From assembly GCA_034508935.3 (NCBI GenBank), contig CM067455.1, positions 11,227,370 through 11,291,369 on the forward strand: a stretch of 64,000 nucleotides of DNA, written 5' to 3'. A model generated the notes under the pieces. That model was not told where the DNA came from and searched no databases. It saw only the letters and a list, made by a program, of their open reading frames with translations. The position numbers and the translations under genes are program-made. Positions 1 to 11,561 of the stretch are shown here, one piece after another. How positions within the stretch are numbered: the stretch's first letter is position 1; each line of letters starts with the position of its first letter. The stretch comes from Berghia stephanieae. Its lineage: Eukaryota; Mollusca; Gastropoda; Nudibranchia; Aeolidiidae.

Positions 1-212
1 TAAGAATTGCAAAACCATGATTTAAAAAAAAAAAAATTTATATATAAAGAATAAAGAGTTGACTAAGGTAAACACCAGTGTTCCGTATGAGACAGACATG
101 GCTTTACGCATGACAATATTTTGCAAGTGAAAAGAGCAACTCGATGAGTCTTCTATTATTGTTCTGATGTTTGATCACAGGTTAACCCATTTTAACGCCT
201 CTACATCTTCAG

Positions 213-3132
213 CTTCTGTGGCCAGGTATTTGTACGTCAAGCGTCCAACTGGTGTAAAGATACTCAAGAGAGTATACGGAGGTAAGCAATTTGTTTGATA
301 TGATTGCTGTTGACTGTCCCAATTTGGCAATTAGAGAAAAGCTTAAAAAGAAAAAAACTTTGATTGTTTATATGTATGGAAGTGACCCTTGCATGCCCCT
401 TGGTTGTGCTTTTTTGACAAGCAAATTAGAACACAAAACAGAAAAGGCTCTAAATCTAGTTTGTATTATATATCAGTCCAAACATACTGGAAATGTGCTT
501 TATAAATGCTCATATTTTATTTGTGAAGGGCTTTTGCTTACAAATTTTTGTTATCTCATGATTCTCAGAGTCATCACTGCCTTTTCCTTGAAATCTTAAG
601 TTTTCATTTTCTTCCAATTTCAAATGGATTTTGTCAATTATTCTGCTGACCTCAAAGCTATTGAGAGTGGTGTAAAAAGCAAATCTGAGTTCAGCCTGTT
701 CTGTTTTCCAGATTTTATAGTCTGCACTTATTATTATGTTATGCATTAACTGTTTTAGTCTATGGCACATTTTAAACACATTACAAGTTTTTAAAGGGTT
801 GTATATCATTTTCATTTACAGGTAAAAAACATAGAGGTGTCGCCCCTAGCCACAAATGTGATTCGTCTGGTGCCGTACTTCGTAAAGTTCTGCAACAGCT
901 TGAAGTCTTGAAAATGGTTGAAAAAGTTGAAGATAATGGGTAAGAATCTTTTCTTCATTCTGCTGTTGTGTGTGCATAATTCGGTGTTGCCAACCTTACA
1001 AAAAAATTGCATATTCTTGCGCAATTTAGTTCATTGCACGCATTTTGCTGAAGATTGTACTCGTTATTAAATTTCTAGGATTTAAGCATTTTTAACTTTC
1101 ATACTCTTTTAGTGTACTTATATATTTCAATCTGTTTCATGACCCATATGTTCATATAGGGAGTTCAATATATTGTTTGGCAGGGTCATATCAGAATTAT
1201 GCATAGAGTGTGGGTGTCAATACTATTTATGTAGTCTATGAAGAGTGAGTTTATTTGTTAATTTAAATATTATATTTGCTTGTATGATCTAGACCTGTAA
1301 ATTCTCAGTCAATTCACTGAAATCAGTCAATTCGTCAAATTCAAATATTTTTAAAAAGGAAAGACAGAAATGAAGAAGAAAAAGAATTCATAAATCGTAG
1401 TCGAATGACCGTGAAGTAATTAGGAATGTTCCACAGAGCTACGCATAGCTCAAGGGACGTTTATATTTACGATTATGATGGATATATTGCCACGGCTAAG
1501 TGACGATTCTTAGAATTGCCGTGTCGGAACACACCCCAGTGTATTTTCACACAGCCTTCGTCAAATTGTCTTTTCACTTTCCAAACCTGTCGTGACCCCA
1601 ATGGTAGCCAATTTTAACTGAGCCGCCGAGTAATAATTTTCACTGTTTCGTCTAAGCCAAAATTGACCACATTTACTTGGCAGAACCAAAAAGTATTATT
1701 AAGTTTAATGCGAATGCTAGAAGTGCGTTATGAAGACACCTTCAAATCGAAAGTTATATGATTGCTACAAGCACATCTCGATCGCCTCACGTTGTAAACA
1801 AACTGGTTGACCCACTGCTGTGGGTACCTAATTATAAGAAACAATTGTAAGTAGCCTAATTAATTCCCACGTAAAGTAGTTTTCTGCCATTGTTTTGCTC
1901 AAGTGAGCTTGCTGATACGAAACGAAGAGTTTCAGTGAGGCTCAGTCTCGGGAGTCTCAGTCTCAGTCAATTTTTATAGAGCTCATTTACAGGTCTAGTG
2001 ATCCAATAGCCTATCATTTTAGCGCTAATATTGGTGTAGTTTTTGCTGGAGTGTGGGCATTTTTTTCAAAATCTTGCTCAATTGGCTCTCCATTGTACAC
2101 ATCTTTTCGGTCTAGGGTGTACAGGGATTTCAAAGTTAACTCCTTGTAGAGTTCAAAGTACTCATGTTTTTGTTTTTTTTTCACTTTATTCGGGGGTTCA
2201 ATGAAAGAGGTACCATGTCGTTAGGTTTTGCTTTTGTCAAAAGTCAAATTACCATAGTGTGATCCATGCATTGTTTCATATCGTGGATTTCACTTGTGCT
2301 ATACTAAAGCTCCCCAGTACTTAATTTTTTAATGTTTCGATTTTGTTTTGCTATGCTCAATCGATAACCTTTTTAATAGGACATAATAGTAATAATAGGA
2401 TTATTTTACTGTTTGTTTTTATGCTTATGAATAATTCTATAATTGTTATGGAATAAATATAACAATGAAAAAGTTGACAGTAACGATATAAGATTAATTT
2501 GATTTACTTTTTAAATAATAGTACATTCACCATCTTTTATTCTTCCAACTTAAAATTTTTGCATGACAAAGACTGTAATGTAGCAGACTTAACTCATGCC
2601 AATCCGTTGACAAATTGTTTAGTCCCCTTTGTCAATAAGAAGTGGTCATATGCTATGTGACATCTGGAAATTTCTAATTGTTCTCATTCTGGATTTCTCA
2701 GAATTTCCTGCTACAGCCCAGCCCAACCATGCCATCATTAAGCACATTTCGGGTTCATTCACGCTAATTGTCTCGTAACAAACAAACACCACAACTGCGG
2801 GTAATGATTGAGCAACATCGCGTGGTGATGTGCAATCATGACTAAACAGCCAAGGGAAATGGCTTGAAATCTTTGGAATATTTCTACTACAAACTCAAGC
2901 ACGTCTGCGTGCTTAAAGTGACATGGACTGTATTTTCACGATTTTTGAAAGTATTATATTTTCCAGACACACTATCATCCATCCCTCTTTTTCGTCATAA
3001 TTATTTTATATCTTTAATCTCCCCAGTGCTCGTCGCCTGTCTCAAGCTGGTCGTCGTGACATGGAGAGAATTGCTGCCCAAGTTGTTAAGACCAAAAGGA
3101 AGGCTCTCAGGGCTCAGAGAATGAAGAAATAA
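213..3132 (+). CDS. RPS19: Ribosomal protein eS19 (RPS19), last three coding exons, 5' end outside window
   Basis: Component of the small ribosomal subunit head, needed for 18S rRNA maturation. I read three exons: about 213-281 (reads SVARYLYVKRPTGVKILKRV then YGG), 822-939 (KKHRGVAPSHKCDSSGAVLR, then a stretch ending LEVLKMVEKVEDNG) and 3028-3132 (ARRLSQAGRRDMERIAAQVV, then a basic tail and TAA). These match the conserved eS19 landmarks YGG, P-H, LQ-LE-LK-VEK and RRLS-GRRDMDRIA-QV in order. Introns are GT-AG and phases agree (G/GT, then GG/T). The C-terminus adds about a dozen basic residues beyond the usual vertebrate end. A polyadenylation hexamer AATAAA overlaps the stop codon (3128-3133). 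Family identity is certain. The first exon boundary is the least sure, because an alternative acceptor at 180 would give a poorer match. Upstream exons are missing, so positions 1-212 are intron. Confidence 0.93.
1289..1998. mobile_element. Non-coding TIR element in RPS19 intron 2
   Basis: A 710-bp block has perfect 14-bp terminal inverted repeats, CTAGACCTGTAAAT at 1289-1302 and its complement at 1985-1998. It is flanked on both sides by TGAT (1285-1288 and 1999-2002), a possible 4-bp target duplication. Both ends are also rich in CAGTCAATT/CTCAGT motifs. No ORF longer than background lies inside. It looks like a non-autonomous DNA transposon that landed in a host intron. The superfamily is undecided. 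Confidence 0.6.
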
Positions 3133-3631
3133 ACTCAATGATATGTAACATTTGGACTGGTTTTTCAATTTTTACAAATTGTTTATTCCATATCTCATTC
3201 CTGCCAACTCTTCCTCTTTTGGCGGGATTATTCCTATTTTTAATCTTCCTTCCACTGTTGTGTCCAAGATTTCGATTTTCAAAAATATGGATAATGGTAT
3301 ATAAAAAAAGGGGGGGGGGATAATGCTTGCCAAAAGGGAGGTAACTTGGAAAATTTTTTGCATACCTGTTGCTTGCCCCATTCCATTTCCTAACTGATAA
3401 TTTCGTCAGCTGTGCCAGAAAACTTTCTGGGTGGGGTTCCTGACCTCCCATAGTGGGCAGGGAGGTACTTGCTGTGTCTTCTATCCTCCTGTACTTTGCC
3501 TTGGAATGAAATTACTTAGTTTTGTCCTGACTATGGCCGAGTTCTTGGCTGAGATGGAAACATTCGAATGTATAGTTGTAGTTTTGGGAGATATTTTTTT
3601 CCTTGTAAATCATCTCTCTGTTATGTATTTA

Positions 3632-4773
3632 CAGTAGAATTACTTTAAACCGAAATTTTGGGGACCTTCTAAACCATTTTGGTTTAAAGCAAGTTCCTGT
3701 TTTGTGATGTTTTTCAAGGGTAGTAACTATTTAAGAAATTTGCTCATTTAATCGTATCATGGGTTTCCCCTTAAATGTAGTTGTTGAATAAAAGCCATCT
3801 TCGTAACTATTTTAAAAATTATTATTTTTTAATTTTATTATTTTATTTTATTTTTTATTTTTTTGGTGTGTTTTAAAAATATTTTTGGGGGTTTTCGTTT
3901 TCAATTCAAAATTGTTGAAAGAGTTGAGTTCGGGATGCCATGTTGTTTACATATCTCCGTCTTGATCAACTGTTTTTTCATCGACTTCACATAGTATTTT
4001 GATTTTAAACTCCAACGTGTAAGCACAGTGTTTTCTTTTAGACATCTTTTAGTAAAATGTAAAGCTAAAATTAGATCGAAAGTTCTTGTGCGATAATTGA
4101 TAATGAATGATGCGCAGCTACTCAGAGGTGAAGTGAAATGGAAATGAAAAGGCGTGTCAATGCTAAGCTGTCTACTATACACCCCTCTTTTGTTGAAAAG
4201 CCATTAGGTTCAAAGGCCTAATTAAATCTCACACACACAATCAATCAAAGTGGAAATGAAATGGCATGTCAATGGTAAGTTGTCTACCACTCCCCTCCTT
4301 ATTGTCGTGTTGAAAATCCAGTCAGTTCCAAAGCATCTATACACGAGCGAGAACATCTCGCTTGCGTGATTCTCCACCCCAACTCTCCCTCTTTCCTCAT
4401 TTTTCGCCTGCCAGTCACCCATATTTTGTCTTCCTTTTCCAGTCTGCGATCGTGGTGCTGGCCAAACCCAAGGGCAGTGATTGAAGTGTTTGTCTACCCC
4501 CCATCCCTCACCCTCATCTTATACTTACACTCTTTGTTTTAATATCGCCGGGCATTATTATGTGGGGCCACCTTCCCGAATTTTTGAAGAAAAATAGAGA
4601 AAAAGGGAAGGTGCTCTCAAGTTGTTTCGGTTTAAACAAAGTCCTTAGAAGTATTTCGGTTCATCGTAAGAATTAGTACAAAGATAATGAAGAAACTAGT
4701 ACAATTTATTAAATTCTTTGCGGTTTAAGGTATTTTTCGGTTTAGCTTCTTTCGGTTTAAAGTAATTTTACTG
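3632..4773 (-). mobile_element. Tigger/pogo-like DNA transposon remnant
   Basis: The ends are inverted repeats of about 22 bp beginning CAGTA(G/A)AATTACTTTAA and are flanked by TA on both sides (3630-3631, 4774-4775), the duplication used by Tc1/mariner-pogo elements. On the minus strand around 3905-4030 two overlapping frames read a CENP-B/psq-type helix-turn-helix: TLEFKIKILCEVD, then ICKQHGIPNSTLSTILN, the classic N-terminus of Tigger transposases. At least one frameshift separates the two parts and no DDE domain remains, so the copy is internally deleted and not functional. It is inserted inside the R1 copy. Confidence 0.82.
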
Positions 4774-5606
4774 TATTATTTTTTTTAACGTATGATTTGT
4801 AAACATTTGAGTGTATTTTTATTAGTGGGATCTTTGCTGAGACTTTTCGATCTCAAACTAAGTAGGCTGGTATCGTGCTCTTGGAATCTACATCTAGGTA
4901 TCCCAAACTACCGCTGTGTGGCAGGCGAATTTGCCGGGATCGATCAAAAAGTGGGGTGTTAATATCTGTCTCTCTCTCTCTTGAATTAAACTTTATTTAA
5001 TAAAAAAAAGGATAATATTATATTTCAATATCTGCTCTACAAGATGAGCTAAATATTTAAACTATTCAAGCTATGTGAACTTTTTAACAGCTATTCAAAA
5101 ACGCTCTCGTAAAGAGATCCGATTGCAAATTTTCGCTGTGAAAACTGCGTACCGATCGACCGAAATTCGGGTCTCGTCACAAGATCTGCTCGCGCTAAAA
5201 GCTGAACGGACCAACAGCTGTGAAATCAAGTGTGGGAGAATCTCCTTTTAATGCCCTTTCGTGTGGTGTAATTTTTTCGTTTATAAACACAACAAAAATA
5301 TTATTAAAATTTAACTGAATTTGCCCTATTTTTGACTGAAAATTTGACTCTCTTAACGGTTAATAAACGGCGAAAAAATTACACCATAAAAATCTGCAGC
5401 ATTTGAAGGCTATAATATCAAAAATCCAGCATGCTGGCTTGATTCAACACATAGCGCCATCTTTAAAAGCAAAGCCTTTGTTTCCGCTTTCTCTTTCTTT
5501 CTCTCCTACCGTCCGACGCGTGAGTTGATACACTGCCGGTGACCGAGACCGATTGTATTGTAACGTTTCCAAACAGCCATCTAGAATAGTCAAAAGTGTT
5601 TCAATT

Positions 5607-5796
5607 ATGGACATGGACTTACTTGAATTATGTGGTAAGTAAATCTTATTGTTTTTTATTTTATTATGATCGGTGTTTGAGTAGATCGAAGCTTTTCTCT
5701 ATCTTGTCTTAATCTTATCATGATACTGTTTGCTCCACTCCACTAACTTTTCTGAATTAATGGATAATGTTTGTATTCGTGTTCATTCATGAAGGC

Positions 5797-5853
<57 letters not shown>

Positions 5854-8800
5854 CATGATGATTATTATTATTATTATCGGAGCCCACCGATCGCTAAGAA
5901 TGAACGTGTCATTATCACTGATACTTCTAGATGAAAAATAAAATAATAGAAACTGGTCGTGTCAGTGTCCGTCCTGACTGCTAGACTTGTGCTTGTGATT
6001 GTGAGTCCTACTAGTACTAGGAAATGGAAAGTATCACACTATCGACGTCTAAGTCTAGTTGTTTCTCAATTTTCTGAAATTTAGATTAAGTCAAGCTCAT
6101 TCATTAAGAAATTATTGACAATTGGGACGAAATCTGGTGCACATTGTTTGATCTTATAATAATAATCTTAACAGGATTGCTCCATTCTTCATCAGGTGTC
6201 ATCAATGAGTAGTATCCAACTTGTTTGTTTTTCAATCGTTTTTTAAAGATCCAGTTTCACCCATGCCATGATTGATGGAACTATTACTATTATAATATAG
6301 TGACTCAAACTCCAGTTTAAATTTAACTTTTAACCTTTTACTGTATAGACTACTTGGTAGAAAGGCTTGTTTTTATTTGATGCTATGGGATTGACTTGGT
6401 GATGGTTGCTTGTTTATAATATAAGTTTTAGATTTATATTAAATTCTTGAATCCTGCCTATTTGAATTTGACAGTTGAGTTTTGATAGATAGTGTTGATG
6501 GTAATGAGTAATCATTTAGCGCGTTGAGCTTGTTGAAATACGGGGTAAGGCGGTGTATAGAAACTATTTATTATTATCACATCTCAAATAAGTTTGAACA
6601 TTTTAATTCTCCATTTTCAGATGACGAACAAATGAGTCGTCTCAGGGCTTCATTTTTTATGAAGGGAGAAAGGTCGTAGACCTGCACTCCCACCTGTGCA
6701 AGTGACACCTGTTTGTCCAGCTTTATCATCTGCGCTTTGAAGCCAAAACGACAGTGTCTGAGGTAAGGTTTCTATGAATATATGACACATCTGTTTTCGT
6801 TGTCACAGGCCACCATTATATTTTTTTGATAAATATTTTGGTTGTTTTTGATGTTTTTTACTGCGCTAATATTATCAGTACAGTGAGGCTAAACCAGCTT
6901 ATGATTTGATTTTTTGTTGTAAAACACAAGGTCCCGCTATGGAGCTTTCAGATTCATATAAGTTCATGATGGTTGCCAGTAGATTTTATTGTTAACATGT
7001 ATGGTTGAGTTTATTTGGGTTTGTAGTTACAAGTGACTGAGTGACATAGACAAGTAAAAGACGTGTTTATGGCTCTTTTTATGATATAATTTAAGCATGC
7101 CTGCAACAGTCAGCAATTAGCAATGGGCCATGTGCTGTTGGTATAATAGCACTAGTTGAAAAGGTCTTTACTAGGTTAGACAAGACTAGATGTTTGCTAT
7201 GGAATACAATTAAATTCTAAACCATCCCTGTGTTCCTCTCTCGAGCAAAGTATATTAATTTTTTCATACCTAATCCTTATCTTTTTTTAAACTTGTTGGA
7301 TTCTGATGTATTATCAAGGGTTATCTTTTTGTATAAGGTTCTATTTTTTTTTCTGTTCTAATATACTAATGCATTAGTTATAAGCCCTTCAATATTTTCT
7401 GGTTATTTTTTCCCTTCTAGGTGGAACAATGGTTCTCCATGTTAAGTCCAGACTCAAGTTATCCTGTCAATAGTATCTGGCGAAAAATTTTGAAGGTGGT
7501 GAAGGCGGCAAAAGGGAAAGATAAAACGTTTTTGAATGCACCTGTGGATCTTCACCACCTCAGTGATGCCCTCAATGCCATTGGTGTAGACATGACATTG
7601 GAGAAGAACAATTTTAAAAAGACTGTTGTGTCAAAGGAAATTGCTGTGGACCTCGGCAATTTTCTCCTGAAACATGGACATACTTATGGAGACTTCCATA
7701 AATTTCTAGGAGACATATCGTCTTCTCCTGTAATTTGCACGAGAGAGAAGTTGCGAGGCATGTATCTCGCTGCAGAAACAAAGAAGGGGAAGCTGATAAA
7801 AAATATCAGCAGGGACCCAGCAGCACTTCAGGCATGGCTCAGGAAACCCTTCTTTCCCTGTCATCTGACGGAAATTCAGCTAAACTCTCCTCCTGCCACA
7901 GCCACAAAGCCACCCTCGTCATCGCCACCACCACCACCCCCACTGTCATCTACTGTTGACTGGCCAGCACTGAGTCCTCAGCCAACCGTTTTATTTCCTT
8001 CATCTGTACTATCATCATCGAGTCAACCTTCTACTTCTACTAAGATTCTCAGCTCACCACCACCGTCGTCTACTGTTAACTGGCCAGCACTGAGTCCTCA
8101 GCCAACCGTTTTATTTCCTTCATCTGTACTACCATCATCAAGTCAACCTTCTACTTCTACTAAGATTCTCAGCTCACCACCACCGTCGTCTACTGTTGAC
8201 TGGCCAGCACTGAGTCCTCAGCCAACCGTTTTATTTCCTTCATCTGTACTACCATCATCAAGTCAACCTTCTACTTCTACTAAGATTCTCAGCTCACCAC
8301 CACCACCACCATCGTCCTGCATTTCTACTGTATCTGGTTCTACCCCTCATCTCTCCACGAATATTAATTCTCGGAATGTGTCCACACCTGATTCATGTTC
8401 AGCACCACTACCGTCATCGTCATTCACTTTTGGTTCTACCCCTCTACCCTCTACGTCTGTTTCTACTCAGAATCCAGCCAAACCTGAATGTACCCCTGCA
8501 TTGATCACTTCTGTTTTATTGCCAGAATCTTTTTCAGAGTCCCACATCCCACTTTCTTCCACAATTGTTAATGTTGACCATGTTAGAAGATTATCAAAGT
8601 CTGTCTCTTCCAAAAAATTGTTTTCATCTATAAAGTCGATTCATCAGAATGTAATATTTTAAAGAAAGAAATTTTTAATTTAAAATTAAAGAACAAAACT
8701 TATGTCCGATAGAGCGGCAAATATGAAACTTTTAAATAAAAAAATTCATGAATGGCGTAAGAGTGTTTTGCATGATGAGGAATATAGACGGTCTATGTAC

Positions 8801-9464
8801 ACATTTTTTGTATTGTAACGCGCATTTTTTGCTTGGTCTATCTAAAGCTGTTGAGAGTGCTGTGTTAGAATTTGAGAGGGATGTAATTAAAGTGGGGGGT
8901 TCACTTGGGAGGGACAGTCAGCAAAAGTTTAATCATTTTCAGTCTAGTATTGGTAAAGAAAGTGCAGCCTTACGTGCTATAAGACTAACTGCAGAAGTAT
9001 TGGGACCTCGGGGGGGATGAGAAAAATGGGGCAAGGGAAGAATGGCTAAATTATTCTGAAGCTAATAATATTAAGTCTCAGTTTTGCAGTTTTAGAAGTA
9101 ATCGTTTCAATAATATATTTGAAAATGCTCATGCTCTTTTGTACCATCATAAACATGTTCTTGATTTTCTAGAAAATGAAGTTTCAGGTGACAATTTAAA
9201 GCTTCAAAGTATTGTTGCAGATTTGAGGGATAGTAGGGTAATTTCTTTAGTTGCTGCTATTTCACTGTTTAATCTATCACTGGGCCATACTGGGAGTTGA
9301 TGAAAAGTAAAATTCCTTATGGGTCATTCTCTCTTATGTCAAAAGATTGATGTTATTTTTGAGAAATTTATTTGTTAAGGATGATTACTGATGATGAGGC
9401 AGAAGCATCTTTTTTGTCAACTGCTGTCAAACGAAGAAGGGTTTCAGATTCTGATGTTGATTGA
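5607..9464 (+). pseudogene. Broken transposase-like gene of transposon A
   Basis: Three exons parallel the gene of transposon B: exon 1 at 5607-5634 (MDMDLLELC, GT donor, phase 1), exon 2 at 6621-6762 (DDEQMSRLR; its length breaks the frame) and exon 3 from 7421 (VEQWFSMLSPDSS). Exon 3 has an open run to 8662 that includes three 120-bp tandem repeats of a Pro/Ser-rich unit (SPQPTVLFPSSVL, from about 7952 to 8300). The next conserved block, about 8790-9020, reads HFLYCNAHFLLGL then LGRD and ESAALRA, collinear with B. The blocks that in B carry the first two catalytic Asp residues (LHSDGT, TDRA) are absent, so this copy has lost part of its core by deletion. A short acidic/basic tail (VKRRRVSDSDVD) ends at 9464. 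It is non-functional. Confidence 0.75.
5799..5875. repeat. (TTA)n microsatellite
   Basis: ATT/TTA trinucleotide run with minor interruptions, inside intron 1 of the transposon A gene. Confidence 0.95.
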
Positions 9465-9476
9465 ATAACACTATGA

Positions 9477-9683
9477 GATTAAATTCAAGCTTCAGTTTAA
9501 TTACAAAACCAGATAGAATGGACGTTTCAGGTTTCTCCTTTGTCAACAAACAGGATGAACCAAACAGTATAGATGATGTGGTAGTGCCGTTAAGTTGAAT
9601 GCGTTTGTTGGTAAAGGGGAAACACGAAACATCCATTCTTCTATCTGTTTTTATAATTAAATTGAAGCTTACATTCAATTTCA
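9477..9683. repeat. Imperfect hairpin (foldback) inside transposon A
   Basis: Two arms of about 63 bp (9479-9541 and 9619-9682) are inverted copies with scattered mismatches, sharing AGCTTCA, TAATTA, AGATAGAA and TGGA(C/T)GTTTC in opposite order. It lies immediately after the stop of the transposase remnant. It may be a MITE or a structure of the element's 3' end. Confidence 0.6.
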
Positions 9684-9856
9684 CATTATTTATCGCTTCG
9701 AGTAGCAACATTTACATTATATTGATTAATGAAATTATGTATCTATTTCCATCACTTTACATTTGATCAGTGACATGCTTTGTTTAAACAATTGTTGTTT
9801 CTCATAATTATGTACCTATCATGTAGCTTTTCTGATTATTACATATGTTTTATTTA

Positions 9857-10330
9857 CTCATCATGTTTAGCGTCAAGCAAGATGGCTTTCTATTATTTCA
9901 ACATTTTTAACACGTCTGAGTGTACTTAAACACTTTAATATGTTTTTTTTACCTGGAAGTTCGTATTCATACAATAAGGGAGTCCAATATAATGTCTATT
10001 TCTATTTAAACATTTTATAGATGCATTTAAAATGTGTATAGTGGAGAGCCAATGATAACCCTTATACTCATACTGATGTTGGGCTATTAGACCATAATAG
10101 CAATATTATAGTCCGTGTTTAAATTAATCTTTATCATTTATAGGCTATGTGGATATGATCAGCTTCCAGAGTCCGCGTATGTATAATCTGTTATTAGATA
10201 TTATATTGGACTCCCTGTATGAATATGAACTTCCGGGTAAAAAAACATATTAAAGTGTTTAAGTACACTCAGGCGTGTTAAAAATGTTGAAATAATAGAA
10301 AGCCATCTTGCTGACGCTCAACATGATGAG
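9857..10330. mobile_element. TA-flanked palindromic MITE nested in transposon A
   Basis: Long inverted repeats of about 130 bp (9857-9993 and 10200-10330) start CTCATCATGTT and are over 90% complementary by eye. They are flanked by TA on both sides, which suggests a Tc1/mariner-type or similar TA-targeting mobiliser. The 200-bp centre is AT-rich and non-coding. This adds a further layer of nesting. Confidence 0.75.
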
Positions 10331-11561
10331 TAACAAGAGCGCTAAGATAGGTTTGCCCGGTGTCTGTGCATTTATATGCATTAAAGCGTGTCCTTATACC
10401 GTTGCCTTAGTTATATAAACTAAAATGTGTTAGGACAGGGCGTTGAATTTTGGGTTGATTGTTGAGGTGTCTCAAAATATGTACTTATGGATAGGTATAA
10501 ATTTTCATGTTCGTGGGTTGCATTGGATATTGTATGCTTTTGTGTACTGACTTTTTTGTCTAATGTTTTTATTTATTTATTTTATTTGATCGACTGTGCG
10601 CCACCAGTAGGTGCAGCATTAACTTCCATTATTGTGTTAGGTCGTGGTATGAATTTTTGACTTTTCCCCTTTTTTGACATATATTTCTGTTGATTTTCGA
10701 GAGCTTAAATCTTGATTTCTTCTCATAACTCTGTTTTTGTCATTCTTATTGTGAAAAGGACATAAAATTTGGATTCCCCATCCCTCAAATCATTTGTATG
10801 TGAAGTTTCATAGCCATATCTCATCATTTAAATTTTTTGTAGCGGAAACACTGTTTATTTCTCAAAATGTCTTCCTTTGGCGATTTCGGCCTTTTTTCGA
10901 ATTTTGAGACGTAAAATCTCAGTAATTATTGCCTCTATCTCTCTGAAAAAAATTGGGCTTACTGTCTGGTGCCAGTTCTAAGGCTCAGATAAGTTTCATG
11001 CCTTAATTTAGATTACTGACGAGTCTGCAAAGTGCCGAAGATGGTACATCTGGCGATTTCGGTGAAATTATTTTCACGCGGGTCATGTTTTTTCTTGATT
11101 TTGATGCTGTATAGTAACTGAATTATACTAGGTGAATATTTGTTTGAGTATTTTTCTTATTATCTATGTCCATGGCTTGCGATTGCTTGCAAATTATTCA
11201 ATTTTGTTATTATTTTGTTTGTTTTGATGCACCTTAAACTTGCTGTTTGGTAGCATGTTCTGTTGGTGTACGAAATTACAAGTTATTAAATAAATAAAAA
11301 ATTCGTAACTTTTTTATTTGTTGTCCGATTTTAATCATTTAAAGACTGTTGTTCATGGTTTGACAATCTGTATTTGTTCAATTCAAAATAACAGCAGTTT
11401 TCTGCAGTTGAAATTTTAGTTTGGGATACCTACTACATCTGTTCCCTATTTGAACCTTTCCCCTTTGTCTTACTTTTTCCACAAGTCCTTTTGTATATCT
11501 TCCTTTTTACTGGCGCTGATATGGCCTGCGCTGTAAGTCCCTTAGAAACAAAGACAAACAA

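Larger units (their letters stand above)
4895..11432 (+). mobile_element. Transposon A: 6.5-kb TIR element with 7-bp target duplication
   Basis: The terminal inverted repeats are TAGGTATCCCAAACTA (4895-4910) and its exact complement (11417-11432). The flanks carry a perfect 7-bp direct repeat CTACATC (4888-4894 and 11433-11439). In intact R1 copies this heptamer occurs once, within GAATCTACATCTGT, so the pre-insertion site can be reconstructed by comparison. The element holds a broken three-exon transposase-like gene (5607-9464), a hairpin (9477-9683), a TA-flanked MITE (9857-10330) and about 1 kb of AT-rich 3' sequence. Transposon B has similar ends, the same duplication length and a homologous gene. 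I do not recognise the superfamily; 7 bp excludes Tc1, piggyBac and CACTA types. Confidence 0.85.
3427..11560 (+). repeat. SINE-like repeat R1, one copy split by two transposons
   Basis: The R1 sense strand begins CTGGGTGGGGTTCCTGACCT and ends in an A-rich tail near 11541-11560. This copy survives in three pieces: 3427-3631, 4774-4894 and 11433-11560. Aligning them by eye to the uninterrupted copies at 23.4, 31.7 and 36.4 kb shows the pieces are contiguous R1 sequence. The first gap is the Tigger element and the second is transposon A. No tRNA-type promoter was found at the head, so calling it a SINE is an inference from length (about 500 bp), copy number and the tail. Confidence 0.75.
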
